From: Bartonella florencae
GTDB taxonomy: Bacteria > Pseudomonadota > Alphaproteobacteria > Rhizobiales > Rhizobiaceae
Length of the DNA stretch: 64,000 nt
Direction of reading: 5' to 3'
Assembly (NCBI RefSeq): GCF_000312525.1
Contig: NZ_HE997451.1
Coordinates: forward strand, 328,898 to 392,897
The notes under the pieces are model-generated. The model did not search any database. It saw only the letters and a program-made list of their open reading frames with translations, and had not been told where the DNA came from. Positions 43,114-52,886 of the stretch are shown piece after piece (within the stretch, counting starts at the first letter, position 1; every line of letters begins with the position of its first letter). The position numbers and the translations under genes were made by a program.

Positions 43114-44138
43114 AGCGCTTCTTTCCATTGTTAACTTAGTTGACAAATTCCCTATGCGCCAAGAACTCGATGGAAGCATTAAGAAACCAATTGCAGCAGA
43201 TATTAATATAATCAATGAATTGATCACTCTGCTGAACCACCATGTAGATATTATTGACGGATTATCTCCAAAACTTTTAGCGACCATTTCTGATGATCTT
43301 CATCAGTGGATGCTCAACGATTTAACGATCCCTCCTCAATTTGATAACACTTTGGCTGCTTTCAAAGCGCCATTACCAGATGCTCCCTTGTTTTTCTTGG
43401 CCCCCATGCGTGCAACAAATGAACCTGATCCAGAAGGATTCCGGCTGGAATTAGTGACAGGATATCGTCATGAAACGACCTATCTTGCTGACGCCTCAAA
43501 ATATACAAAGAATTACGTATCATCTTTTCAGTGTATAAAAATGGGGATAGCATCAAAGGGTTTTTTAGAAGGCAATTGCATTGTTCTATTCCCAGAATCT
43601 GTAGCGACTGCTAAAAAAAATTGATAAGCAAGCATTTGCTTTGTTTTTTTTTCAGTAAATTCTTTGATATTTACAACAAGCAAACAATTGTGGAAGCTGA
43701 ACGTTTACTCGGTCGAGATAGTAAATTTCTGTTCGGTCAATTGTATAGTCGTAACTTATCTAAAGAAGGCATTTACAATGCTCGCTGTTTGTGGGGCTAT
43801 TATCATGACTATGCACATCATACTGGACCGCGGCCATTGGATAAAAATCTGTATATAAAATTAAATTGGTTCACAGGTCTTCTAGAAAAACTAAAGTTGA
43901 TTTAATTACAGTGCGTATTATGCTACAAAATCATCCAAAATTTTGGAAAGAAATAACTGAATTTATCCTATTAGAACGCATATTTCGTTATCCAAAAGGT
44001 TCTGATCAGCATATAACTTTTGATGCTGGTACAGGGATCTTGCTTTTTGAAATATTCATGCGGAACAACGCATTGATTGAAACGGATCAAGGTTATCTTC
44101 AATTTGATTTAGAGCGTCTTGAAAAAGTAATAACATGA
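43100..44138 (+). pseudogene. Frameshifted HDYxHH-motif protein, cluster partner
   Basis: Frames starting at 43100, about 43653 and about 43896 join into one protein of about 345 residues. The first break is an A8 tract (43613-43620) one base too long, the second a T9 tract (43644-43652) one base too long, and the third a one-base loss near 43895. The reconstructed protein has DAPLFFLAPMRATNEPDPEG and, later, LWGYYHDYAHHTGPRPLDK, whose HDYxHH looks like a metal site. It may belong to DUF6421, but I am unsure. It ends with an ATGA overlap to the next ORF. Confidence 0.65.
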
Positions 44139-44302
44139 TAGAGGATATAGAAGCGCTTGAAGCATTAGATGATGACGCTTATTTGGCAGGAGCTAAGGAT
44201 TATATCCAAAATAATCTTGGAAAACCACAGACCTCAAAGTCACGATTTAATTTTTCAACATCATCTTATGCACAGCGCGTTATTGGAGGGGTAAATCATT
44301 GA
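44135..44302 (+). CDS. Small 55-residue ORF coupled to both neighbours
   Basis: Starts in an ATGA overlap with the previous stop (44135-44138) and ends in a TTGA overlap with the exporter's TTG start (44299-44302). This tight coupling on both sides is the main support. The product is acidic at the N-terminus (IEDIEALEALDDDAYLAGAK) and polar and basic after that (KPQTSKSRFNFSTSS), with no membrane segment. It could instead be the C-terminal end of the preceding broken gene, displaced by one more frameshift. No family recognised. Confidence 0.45.
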   Translation: MIEDIEALEALDDDAYLAGAKDYIQNNLGKPQTSKSRFNFSTSSYAQRVIGGVNH

Positions 44303-45234
44303 ATTTCATAAAAGGACGATTATTCTTATTTACCTTTGCCATTCTAGCGTTATTTTCCATAAGTTGGTTACTATCTAAGAATTTGGTGAGCAATATACCA
44401 GTAATGCATGCAGTTGGACTGAGGTTGTGTGCAACTGCCGCCGCTTTATGGTTGATTGCAGTCTTTCGTGAGAAAGCTATTTTCAGATCCCTACCATTAC
44501 TTTCTATGATACCTTCTTTTTTAATTCTCTCAGTGTTAGGATTCTCGCTGTATTTTGTATGCAGCTTTGGTGCATTAAAATCGCTCAAAGCCAGTGATTT
44601 AACGATGGTGCTTGCTACTATTCCAGGTATTACCTACATATTGGGTGCACTGACGAATAGCCTTACGTTCTCATGGTTAAAACTTATCGGTATGATCATT
44701 GTCAGTGTAGCGGCTATAGCATTTAATATAAACGGTGCAGAGAGTGAATCTTACAGCCTAATAGGAATAGCTCTTGCTTTAACAGCAGCCCTTTCTTACT
44801 CTGCTTATGGCTTATTGTCTAAACGTTATCTTAAAAATTTACCTTTGCTCACCTCACTGGCTTGGATCACGACAATTTCTGCAGCATCGTTTATGCCATT
44901 ATTCATTTTTGATCCCACCCCACTCTTCTATCTTAAGTTAGAAGATATATTGAAGATATTGATTTTAGGAACTGTTTGCTCGGCACCCGTTTACGTATTA
45001 TATTAAAAAGTTTTAGCTGAGGGAGGCGTATTATATGCCAACACTATTGGCGTATTATCTCCTTTTGCAGTGGTTGCATGCGAATGGATCATCGGCTCGA
45101 GCTCTTCTCTCAACATGATCAAAATAATTACCATGATGATGGCTGTTATAGGGATGTCACTCTTATTTATAGATGCATCAAAGGTATCTAAATGGCAACA
45201 GAAACGCCATTCCCAAAATTCCAAATTATCATGA
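44299..45234 (+). pseudogene. EamA/DMT-family exporter with one in-frame stop
   Basis: Starts at TTG 44299 behind a strong GGAGGGG site. The frame encodes a multi-helix transporter of the EamA type (first helix LFLFTFAILALFSISWLLSK; FGALKSLKASDLTMVLATIP marks the first EamA repeat). A TAA at 45004-45006 cuts it after 235 residues, but the same frame continues for 75 more codons (KVLAEGGVLYANTIGVLSPF, then two more hydrophobic stretches) to TGA at 45232. The stop could arise from a TAT by one change. The intact form would have about 310 residues and ten helices; the truncated one lacks the last two or so. Confidence 0.8.
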
Positions 45235-45243
45235 GGAAATAAA

Positions 45244-46503
45244 ATGAAAAAACTCGCGTTAGTTTGCCAACGCAATGCAAAACTACCCTTTATATTTGAA
45301 GCAGCACAAGCCGCTAATATCGAATTAGTCATGATCTATGATACCGCTGAAAACGCTCCTATTCAGCTACCTGCAGCAGTCACTTCAACTTGGCAACTTC
45401 CTATTTCTGATAATCCAGAGGCAGCTCTAAACGCTTTTGCAGCAGGCGTAAAAGAACGCAATATTCGTGGGGTTATGACCCTGCGTGAAGAAGCTATTCT
45501 ATGGACCGCTTTGGCTGCCAAAAAAATCAATACTCCAAGTATTGAACCAGAAGTGGCAGCATTAACCCGAAATAAATATCTCATGCGTCAAGCTTTTGCT
45601 AAAGCAGGGCTTAGAACCCCAAGATTTCTTTATATAGATAATCCAGAAGACCTATCACAAGCGCATGCCTTAGACTATCCGCTCGTCATTAAACCCATCT
45701 CTGGATGGGCAAGTACAGGCGTAATGTTAGCTAAAAATTCCACCGAACTTCCTGATCTCATTAAAGCGGTATGGAATGTTCAGCATAAAGACATGGCACG
45801 TTTTAACGATGCAAATAAGCCTTTAGGTTTAATAATAGAACAGTATTTGCTAGGAAAAGAGTTTGTCATAGAATGTTTTGTTGATACAGCAGGTGTACAT
45901 GTTCTAGCAGTTGGCGACAAAGGACAACCGGAAGGACCATGGTTTGAAGAAACAATTTATCGTCAACGCTGTGATATAGATGATCCTCTAATTATTGCTT
46001 TATGTGAGGTTGCATGCTCTGGGGTAAAAGCTCTTGGTATAAATATGGGTGCTGCCCATGTAGAGCTACGCCTAGATGCCAATAACTTACCTTATATCAT
46101 TGAGATCGGTGCTCGTATCGGTGGATCGGGTGTCTCCCATTTTATTGTGGAGCAAGGTACAGGAATTTCATTTGCAAAACTCTGTATGAATGCCGCTTTA
46201 GCTGAACAAAACCCCGACCTTCCTGATATACTCCCAGCTAAAAAAGTGGCTGCAAATTACATTATTCCTCTTCGTGGTCATGGACGCTTTTCTGGATTTT
46301 CAGGTCTAGATAAGGTTGCACAACATCCTCAAACTACCAGAACTATAATTTTCTTTAAACCTGATCATATTTCACCACCTCCACCAGCATTTGGTGGATA
46401 TCCTAGTTTTATTTTCTCTGTTCATTCTTCAGATCAAGAAGCGCGCGATTACCATAAATGGCTTGATGATAACTTAAGCATCCTATGGAAATCTTATATT
46501 TAA
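45244..46503 (+). CDS. ATP-grasp ligase, candidate L-amino acid ligase (BacD-like)
   Basis: 419 residues, intact. ATP-grasp core: YPLVIKPISGWASTGVML (about residues 145-162, nucleotide-binding lysine and loop), IIEQYLLGKEFVIECFVD near 200, and the metal-binding AAHVELRLDANNLPYIIEIG followed by ARIGGSG near 275-300. An N-terminal pre-ATP-grasp fold and a C-terminal lid follow family custom. The nearest functional group I can argue for is the dipeptide ligases and carboxylate-amine ligases such as BacD; the substrate is unknown. A GAGGA site precedes the ATG, ten bases after the exporter stop. It is the only long gene of the cluster still open. Confidence 0.82.
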   Translation: MKKLALVCQRNAKLPFIFEAAQAANIELVMIYDTAENAPIQLPAAVTSTWQLPISDNPEAALNAFAAGVKERNIRGVMTLREEAILWTALAAKKINTPSIEPEVAALTRNKYLMRQAFAKAGLRTPRFLYIDNPEDLSQAHALDYPLVIKPISGWASTGVMLAKNSTELPDLIKAVWNVQHKDMARFNDANKPLGLIIEQYLLGKEFVIECFVDTAGVHVLAVGDKGQPEGPWFEETIYRQRCDIDDPLIIALCEVACSGVKALGINMGAAHVELRLDANNLPYIIEIGARIGGSGVSHFIVEQGTGISFAKLCMNAALAEQNPDLPDILPAKKVAANYIIPLRGHGRFSGFSGLDKVAQHPQTTRTIIFFKPDHISPPPPAFGGYPSFIFSVHSSDQEARDYHKWLDDNLSILWKSYI

Positions 46504-46943
46504 ATAACCCGATAGAAATATTTTCTATTCACTCTTAACTTTGATATAAAATCTCATTAAAATAAACAGAGCTACAATTTGATTTCCTAAAATTTTACAA
46601 AGGCTTTCCCTTTTAAAGGGCATATTTCAAACATCAACGATTGAGAGAACTTGATCTATTTTTATACCGCATTTGTAATAGAACCTCTTCAATATCTCTA
46701 GAATTCAAACAATAATGAGAATTTTATTCTGCTTTTTTAAGTATCATCAATATTTTTCCACCCCAAAGAATAAAAAAATGTAGAAAAAAGTTTTCAAATG
46801 ATATCCAAAAATTCATCATGGAAAAAATAAGACTTTTAAGAATAATGACTTATCAAGAGCTCCCTTAACAATAAGTGATATATAACACCTTATTACATCT
46901 ACAGAAAAAACACACAAAACAAAAAGAACAAAAGATAAAAAAC
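46504..46943. other. Spacer at the right edge of the accessory cluster
   Basis: 440 AT-rich bases between convergent genes. A small ATAGAAA/TTTCTAT stem near 46512-46530 could end the ATP-grasp transcript. No gene, tRNA or insertion-sequence end is visible. Confidence 0.45.
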
Positions 46944-47927
46944 TTATTCTGTGTCACCGTCATTCTCATTAAAAGCCAAAAGATTAAAACTTTGTACCAT
47001 ATGAGGAGGCAAAGGTGCAACGACATCCAAGATCCCTCCTGAAGGATGAGGAATACGAATCCGACGTGCATGAAGATGAAGACGATTTTGTATTCCCCCC
47101 GGTAATACCCAATTACTATCGGAAAAAAAATATTTTGCATCACCGATGATAGGATGATCCATATAAGCAGCATGGACACGTAGCTGGTGCGTTCTCCCCG
47201 TATAAGGTTCCATTTCAAGCCATGAAAGAGCTCTCCCTCGGGTATCTACAACCCGATAATAGGAAACAGCATGATAAGAGTCTGGCTCCCCATGGTCACA
47301 AACCCGCATTTTATCACCTTGTGCAGTCAACTCTTTAGCCATCCATGTTGAAATTTTATCTTGCTTTTTTTTAGGCACGCCGCGAACCAATGCCCAATAA
47401 GTCTTTTTTGTTTCGCGTGTTCTAAAAGCAGCTGTTAAAGCCTGTGCCGCCCCTCTTGACCGCGCAACAATGAGCACACCTGATGTCTCACGATCAAGAC
47501 GATGAACCAAACGCGGTTTTTCACCTTTTTTATTGCGCCAGGTCTCAAGCATACTATCAACGTGGCGCGTTAAGCCAGAACCACCTTGTACAGCAAGACC
47601 TGCTGGTTTGTTAAACACAAAAATCTTTGGATCTTCATAAAGCAGCATTTTTTTTAAAATGGTTCCATCATCCTGTCCCCGAATTGTTTTATCCGTGACC
47701 GAAAAGCTTTCCTTGTTATCAATAGGTAAAGGCGGCACACGCACAACTTGTCCTGTGAGAAGACGTGTATCAGCTTTAACACGCCCACCATCAATTCGTA
47801 TTTGTCCAGAACGCAATAATTTTTGTAAATGGCCAAATCCAACTCTTGGATAATGCACTTTAAACCAGCGATCTAAGCGCATTCCGTTCTCGTCTGTCTC
47901 AACCTTTTTTATTTCTACACCTGCCAT
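46944..47927 (-). CDS. rluC: RluA-family 23S rRNA pseudouridine synthase
   Basis: 327 residues. An N-terminal S4 RNA-binding domain (residues 15-75, RLDRWFKVHYPRVGFGHLQK) is followed by the RluA catalytic domain with the active-site Asp in LVHRLDRETSGVLIVAR near residue 140, then GRTHQLRVHAAYM near 225. The S4 domain and length favour RluC (positions 955/2504/2580 in E. coli numbering), though RluD cannot be excluded. The ATG at 47927 follows AGGGA. Confidence 0.88.
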   Translation of the reverse strand: MAGVEIKKVETDENGMRLDRWFKVHYPRVGFGHLQKLLRSGQIRIDGGRVKADTRLLTGQVVRVPPLPIDNKESFSVTDKTIRGQDDGTILKKMLLYEDPKIFVFNKPAGLAVQGGSGLTRHVDSMLETWRNKKGEKPRLVHRLDRETSGVLIVARSRGAAQALTAAFRTRETKKTYWALVRGVPKKKQDKISTWMAKELTAQGDKMRVCDHGEPDSYHAVSYYRVVDTRGRALSWLEMEPYTGRTHQLRVHAAYMDHPIIGDAKYFFSDSNWVLPGGIQNRLHLHARRIRIPHPSGGILDVVAPLPPHMVQSFNLLAFNENDGDTE

Positions 47928-48146
47928 AAAAGTTCCCTAACGCAATAATTTTGCCCAATAATTTTAATTGCCCCGTTTTACGCTTTATCTCTATAAACAC
48001 AAAAGTCCGTATCTTGGAAAATTGGCTTTATCACAGCATATTACAATAAGTATCTAAAATTGCCTTTTCTTAACCTCCAAATTTTATTAACTCAAACATA
48101 AGCAATTACAAGAGTCGATAATGCAAACAAGTGGAGATGATCACCT

Positions 48147-49934
48147 GTGTCCTTATTCAAAACCTATGTGCGCGTTCTCACTTATCTAAATCGAGAAAAA
48201 AATGCATCTCTTTTAATTTGTAGTGCTAATGTTATATTGGCTATTATTACCATTGCGGAACCTATTTTATTTGGGCGTGTTATTGATTCCATTGCAGAAA
48301 AAACAGGTACTGTTCTTACCCTCACAATTTGGGTATGTTTTGGTCTTTTCCATATTATCGCTTATGTCCTCGTTGCTCGCAGTGCTGACCGCTTGACACA
48401 TAGACGTCGCTTAGCTGTTTTAGCAGAATCTTTCCAACGCATTATCGCCATGCCTTTAATCTGGCATCAACAGCGTGGGACCTCTAATGCTCTCCATACA
48501 CTTTTGCGCGCGGTAGACTCCATGTCAACCATATGGCTTGATTTTATGCGTCAACATCTCTCAACTCTTGTCGCATTATTTGTGCTTATCCCCATAGCCT
48601 TTAACATGAATTGGCGTCTTTCAACAGTCTTGGTTGTACTTGCCATCATTTATATATTAATTGCGCATTTAGTCATGCGAAAAACAAAAGATGGACAAGC
48701 CGCTGTAGAATGCTATCACCACAACCTTTTTAAACATGTCACGGATTCAATCTTTAATGTTTCCACTGTACAAAGCTATAACCGAATAAAAGAAGAAACT
48801 TCCATATTGCATCAGCATACAAGCGATCTTCTTAAAGCACAAAACCCTGTCCTCAATTGGTGGGCTCTTGCCAGTGGCTTAAATCGAATGGCTTCAACCA
48901 TCTCAATAGTTTGTGTCCTTCTTCTTGGAGCTTTTTTTGTTACAATAGGTCAATTACGCGTAGGTGAAGTCGTTGCTTTTGTCGGATTCGCACAATTAAT
49001 GATCAGTCGTCTTGATCAAATGAGCAATTTCATTAACTTAACCGTATCCTTACAAGCCAAACTGCAAGATTTTTTTGAAATGGAAGACTCAACCTTTCAT
49101 ATCAACGAACCCAAAAATCTTCCTTCACTGCAAAATGTTAAAGGTGCAATACAATTTCATCATGTTACTTATAAATTTCCAAATTCTTCTCAAGGTGTTT
49201 TTGATATTTCCTTTGAAGTTAAAACAGGACAAACTGTTGCGATTGTAGGGCCAACAGGAGCAGGCAAGACAACATTAATCAATCTCTTGCAACGTGTATA
49301 CGATCCTACATTCGGACATATCTCCATTGATGGAATTAATATACGTTCTGTTAATCGTGAATCTTTACGCAAATCTCTAGCAACAGTGTTTCAAGATGCT
49401 GGTCTTTTCAACCGTAGCATTCACGATAACATCTCAATAGGAAGAACAACCGCAACAGATGGAGAACTTTATGAGGCAGCAAAAATAGCAGCAGCCCATG
49501 ATTTTATTCTTAAAAAAACCGATCGTTATAACACAATGGTTGGCGAACAAGGTTCTCAATTGTCAGGTGGAGAAAAACAACGATTAGCAATCGCACGCGC
49601 TGTTTTAAAAAATGCTCCCATTCTCATTCTAGACGAAGCAACCAGTGCTCTTGATGTTGAAACAGAAGCGCGTGTGAAAGATGCTCTTGATTGCATAAGC
49701 CAAAACCGTACCACTTTTATTATAGCACACCGTCTTTCAACAATACGCAATGCTGATATTGTGCTTTTTCTAGAACAAGGACATTTAATTGAAAAAGGAA
49801 GCTTCCAAGAATTGATTGATAAAGGCGGACGTTTCTATGAGCTTGTAAAAGCCAGTGGTTTGACGATTAATCAACCCAAAATTAAAGAAAAAGGTAAAAA
49901 AGTGATCCCCTTACATGAAGCCATGGCATCATAA
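48147..49934 (+). CDS. ndvA: ABC exporter NdvA/ChvA (beta-1,2-glucan type)
   Basis: 595 residues fusing a six-helix ABC membrane domain (residues 1-300) to a nucleotide-binding domain (Walker A IVGPTGAGKTTLI near 368, signature GSQLSGGEKQRLAIARA near 470, Walker B ILILDEATSALD). It matches the NdvA/ChvA proteins that export cyclic beta-1,2-glucan to the periplasm in rhizobia and Brucella. Starts at GTG 48147 with GGAGA upstream. The glucan synthase NdvB/ChvB is not in the window, so the real substrate in this organism is open. Confidence 0.88.
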   Translation: MSLFKTYVRVLTYLNREKNASLLICSANVILAIITIAEPILFGRVIDSIAEKTGTVLTLTIWVCFGLFHIIAYVLVARSADRLTHRRRLAVLAESFQRIIAMPLIWHQQRGTSNALHTLLRAVDSMSTIWLDFMRQHLSTLVALFVLIPIAFNMNWRLSTVLVVLAIIYILIAHLVMRKTKDGQAAVECYHHNLFKHVTDSIFNVSTVQSYNRIKEETSILHQHTSDLLKAQNPVLNWWALASGLNRMASTISIVCVLLLGAFFVTIGQLRVGEVVAFVGFAQLMISRLDQMSNFINLTVSLQAKLQDFFEMEDSTFHINEPKNLPSLQNVKGAIQFHHVTYKFPNSSQGVFDISFEVKTGQTVAIVGPTGAGKTTLINLLQRVYDPTFGHISIDGINIRSVNRESLRKSLATVFQDAGLFNRSIHDNISIGRTTATDGELYEAAKIAAAHDFILKKTDRYNTMVGEQGSQLSGGEKQRLAIARAVLKNAPILILDEATSALDVETEARVKDALDCISQNRTTFIIAHRLSTIRNADIVLFLEQGHLIEKGSFQELIDKGGRFYELVKASGLTINQPKIKEKGKKVIPLHEAMAS

Positions 49935-50030
49935 AATCGCCTCTCCAACGTTAAGCAAGAAATCTATCAAAAACACGAAATCCCCCTTAAGAGATCGCAA
50001 GACAAAGCACTACAAATGAGAAATTACCCC

Positions 50031-52688
50031 TCAAAGAGCCGCTTTTAATGCCGCGAGTGCCTCACCAGCCCTCTCTCCCTCAGGACCACCAGCCTGCGCC
50101 ATATCAGGACGCCCACCACCACCTTGACCTCCAAGAACAGCTGAAAGAATACGAACGAGCTCGACAGCATTCAATTTATCCGTTAAATCATCGGTAACGC
50201 CAACAACAGCACTCCCCTTACCATCTTCTGAAACAGCGATAAAAGCAACAATCCCAGATCCAATCTGTCTCTTACCAGAATCCGCTAACGCCTTAAGATC
50301 TCGTGGTGAAATATTGCTCACAACACGTCCCATAAAAGAAATACCATTAATGATAATAATATCTTCTTGACCATGCTGTATCGCCCTATCACTCAATATT
50401 ATTTTCTTACGTACATCATTCAACTCTTTTTCAAGTTTACGACGATCCTCAAGCAAAATTCTCACCCGTTCTTCCACACCAGCAGAAGAAATTTTTAAAA
50501 GATCAGCAATTTCCTGAATACGCTCATTTTGGTGGCTAAGGTAAAGGCGGGCTGCTGTGCCTGTTAAAGCTTCAATACGACGCACTCCAGAAGCTACAGA
50601 ACTTTCAGAAACAATATGAATCAAACCAATATCACCCGTTCTCTCCACATGTGTCCCTCCACAAAGCTCAATAGACCAACGCCTTTTAAAGTCTCCCATT
50701 TCAAGCAGATTACCCATAGAAACAACACGCACCTCATCACCATATTTTTCCCCAAAGAGCGCCATTGCTCCTTCAGAAATTGCATCATCGACAGCCATGA
50801 AGCGCGTTGTCACTTTACTATTTTGTAAAACAATCTCATTTGCTAAATTTTCTATTTTTTTCAATTCTTCCAAAGAAACAGCTTTTGGATGAGAAAAATC
50901 AAAACGCAACCGTTCCGGCGATACAAGAGAACCCTTCTGTGTAACATGAGATCCCAAAACGTGACGTAAAGCTTCGTGTAATAAATGGGTAGCGGAATGG
51001 TTGGCACAAATTTTTTTACGACGAACACTATCAACGGTTAATTCTACACAATCAGACCTCGATGCCTGACCAGATTGAACTTTTCCAAGATGAATAAAAA
51101 CACCACCAGCTTTTTTCTGAGTATCATGCACTTCAAAAATAAAATTTTCACCAGAAATAATACCGCTATCACCAATCTGCCCCCCAGATTCACCATAAAA
51201 AGGGGTTTGATTGACAACAAAAATAGCTTTCTGCCCTGAAGAAACCTTATCAACAATTTTACCCTCACACACAAGAGCTGTAAGAATGGCTTCAGCTTTT
51301 TCTGTTTCATACCCTAAAAATTCTGTACTCCCTACTTGATCACGAACAGAAAACCAAATTGTCTCTGTTAAAGCTTCACCTGAACCAGCCCAATGAGCAC
51401 GAGCTTCCTCTTTCTGGCGTTCCATCGCTTTATCAAAAGCATCAACATCAACAGATATTCCACGACGCCGAAGTACATCTTGAGTCAAATCAAGTGGAAA
51501 ACCATAGGTATCATAAAGCTTGAAAGCAACTTCACCATTTAAATGATCCCCTTCCTTAAGCTGAGCACTTTCTTCATTTAACAAACCCAATCCTCGTTCA
51601 AGCGTTTTACGAAAACGTATTTCTTCTAATTTTAAAGTTTCCGAAATCAAAGATTCAGCCCGCACCAATTCAGGATACGCTTGTCCCATTTCGCGGATTA
51701 AAGCAGGCAAAAGCTGCCACATTAAAGGCTCTTTAGCACCAAGAAGATGCGCATGACGCATAGCTCGACGCATAATGCGACGCAAAACATATCCCCTTCC
51801 CTCATTGGAAGGAAGAACACCATCCGCAATCAAAAATGCCGATGAGCGAAGATGATCAGCAATAACACGATGGCTCGCAATGAAATCACCCTTTGCCTTA
51901 ATTCCTGTAATTTCTTCTGATGCGCCAATTAATGCACGAAAAAGATCAATATCATAATTATCATGAACGCCCTGTAAAACAGCAGCAATACGCTCTAACC
52001 CCATACCGGTATCAATAGAAGGATGAGGCAAGTCAACACGTTCTTCCTTAGAAAGCTGCTCATACTGCATAAAAACAAGGTTCCAAATCTCAATAAAGCG
52101 ATCACCATCTTCTTCCATAGTTCCAGGGGGACCACCCAAAATTTCATCACCATGATCATAAAAGATCTCCGAACAAGGACCACAAGGACCTGTATCGCCC
52201 ATCGCCCAAAAATTATCAACTGTTGCAATACGGATGATTTTTTCATCTGGAAGACCTGAGATTTTACGCCATAATTCAGCAGCAACATCATCACTCTGAT
52301 AAACGGTTACCAGCAATTTATCTTTTGGCAGACAAAATTCCTTTGTTAAAAGATCCCATGATAAAAAAATGGCCTCTTCTTTGAAATAATCACCGAAAGA
52401 AAAATTACCCAGCATTTCAAAAAATGTATGATGGCGCGCCGTATAACCAACATTATCAAGATCATTATGCTTCCCACCCGCACGAACACATTTTTGTGCC
52501 GTTGTAGCCTTTTTATAAGGATGCTGCTCAAGTCCAGTAAAAACATTTTTAAACGGCACCATCCCAGCATTTGTAAACATAAGTGTAGGATCATTGCGTG
52601 GAACAAGTGGGCTAGAAGAAAGAACTTTATGCCCATTTCGATGAAAATAATCCAAAAATGTTGACCGGATATTATTAACACTATTCAT
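50031..52688 (-). CDS. alaS: Alanyl-tRNA synthetase
   Basis: Class II synthetase that charges and proofreads tRNA-Ala. The N-terminal aminoacylation domain is typical ([37 protein letters not shown]). The editing domain has [16 protein letters not shown] and the [13 protein letters not shown] zinc motif near residue 660. The C-terminal DHHA1 domain has [16 protein letters not shown]. 885 residues from the ATG at 52688; an in-frame ATG at 52712 lies behind a strong GAGGAGGGG site about 10 bases away and may be the true start, adding eight residues. Downstream of recA, as in related genomes. Confidence 0.96.
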   Translation of the reverse strand: MNSVNNIRSTFLDYFHRNGHKVLSSSPLVPRNDPTLMFTNAGMVPFKNVFTGLEQHPYKKATTAQKCVRAGGKHNDLDNVGYTARHHTFFEMLGNFSFGDYFKEEAIFLSWDLLTKEFCLPKDKLLVTVYQSDDVAAELWRKISGLPDEKIIRIATVDNFWAMGDTGPCGPCSEIFYDHGDEILGGPPGTMEEDGDRFIEIWNLVFMQYEQLSKEERVDLPHPSIDTGMGLERIAAVLQGVHDNYDIDLFRALIGASEEITGIKAKGDFIASHRVIADHLRSSAFLIADGVLPSNEGRGYVLRRIMRRAMRHAHLLGAKEPLMWQLLPALIREMGQAYPELVRAESLISETLKLEEIRFRKTLERGLGLLNEESAQLKEGDHLNGEVAFKLYDTYGFPLDLTQDVLRRRGISVDVDAFDKAMERQKEEARAHWAGSGEALTETIWFSVRDQVGSTEFLGYETEKAEAILTALVCEGKIVDKVSSGQKAIFVVNQTPFYGESGGQIGDSGIISGENFIFEVHDTQKKAGGVFIHLGKVQSGQASRSDCVELTVDSVRRKKICANHSATHLLHEALRHVLGSHVTQKGSLVSPERLRFDFSHPKAVSLEELKKIENLANEIVLQNSKVTTRFMAVDDAISEGAMALFGEKYGDEVRVVSMGNLLEMGDFKRRWSIELCGGTHVERTGDIGLIHIVSESSVASGVRRIEALTGTAARLYLSHQNERIQEIADLLKISSAGVEERVRILLEDRRKLEKELNDVRKKIILSDRAIQHGQEDIIIINGISFMGRVVSNISPRDLKALADSGKRQIGSGIVAFIAVSEDGKGSAVVGVTDDLTDKLNAVELVRILSAVLGGQGGGGRPDMAQAGGPEGERAGEALAALKAAL

Positions 52689-52886
52689 ATGTACACCTGC
52701 AGAATACCGCATAAAACATCACCCCTCCTCACTAAATATCCTCTTAGCGTGCATGGAGTGAATTTAACCAAAGAGAGGGGTATTTGTTAAAAAAAACTGA
52801 GAACAAGTGATCTTATATTTTAAAAATCTCATAAATAAAAACAGAAAAATTCTAAATAAAGCACTTATGCTCAAATAAACATAGCA

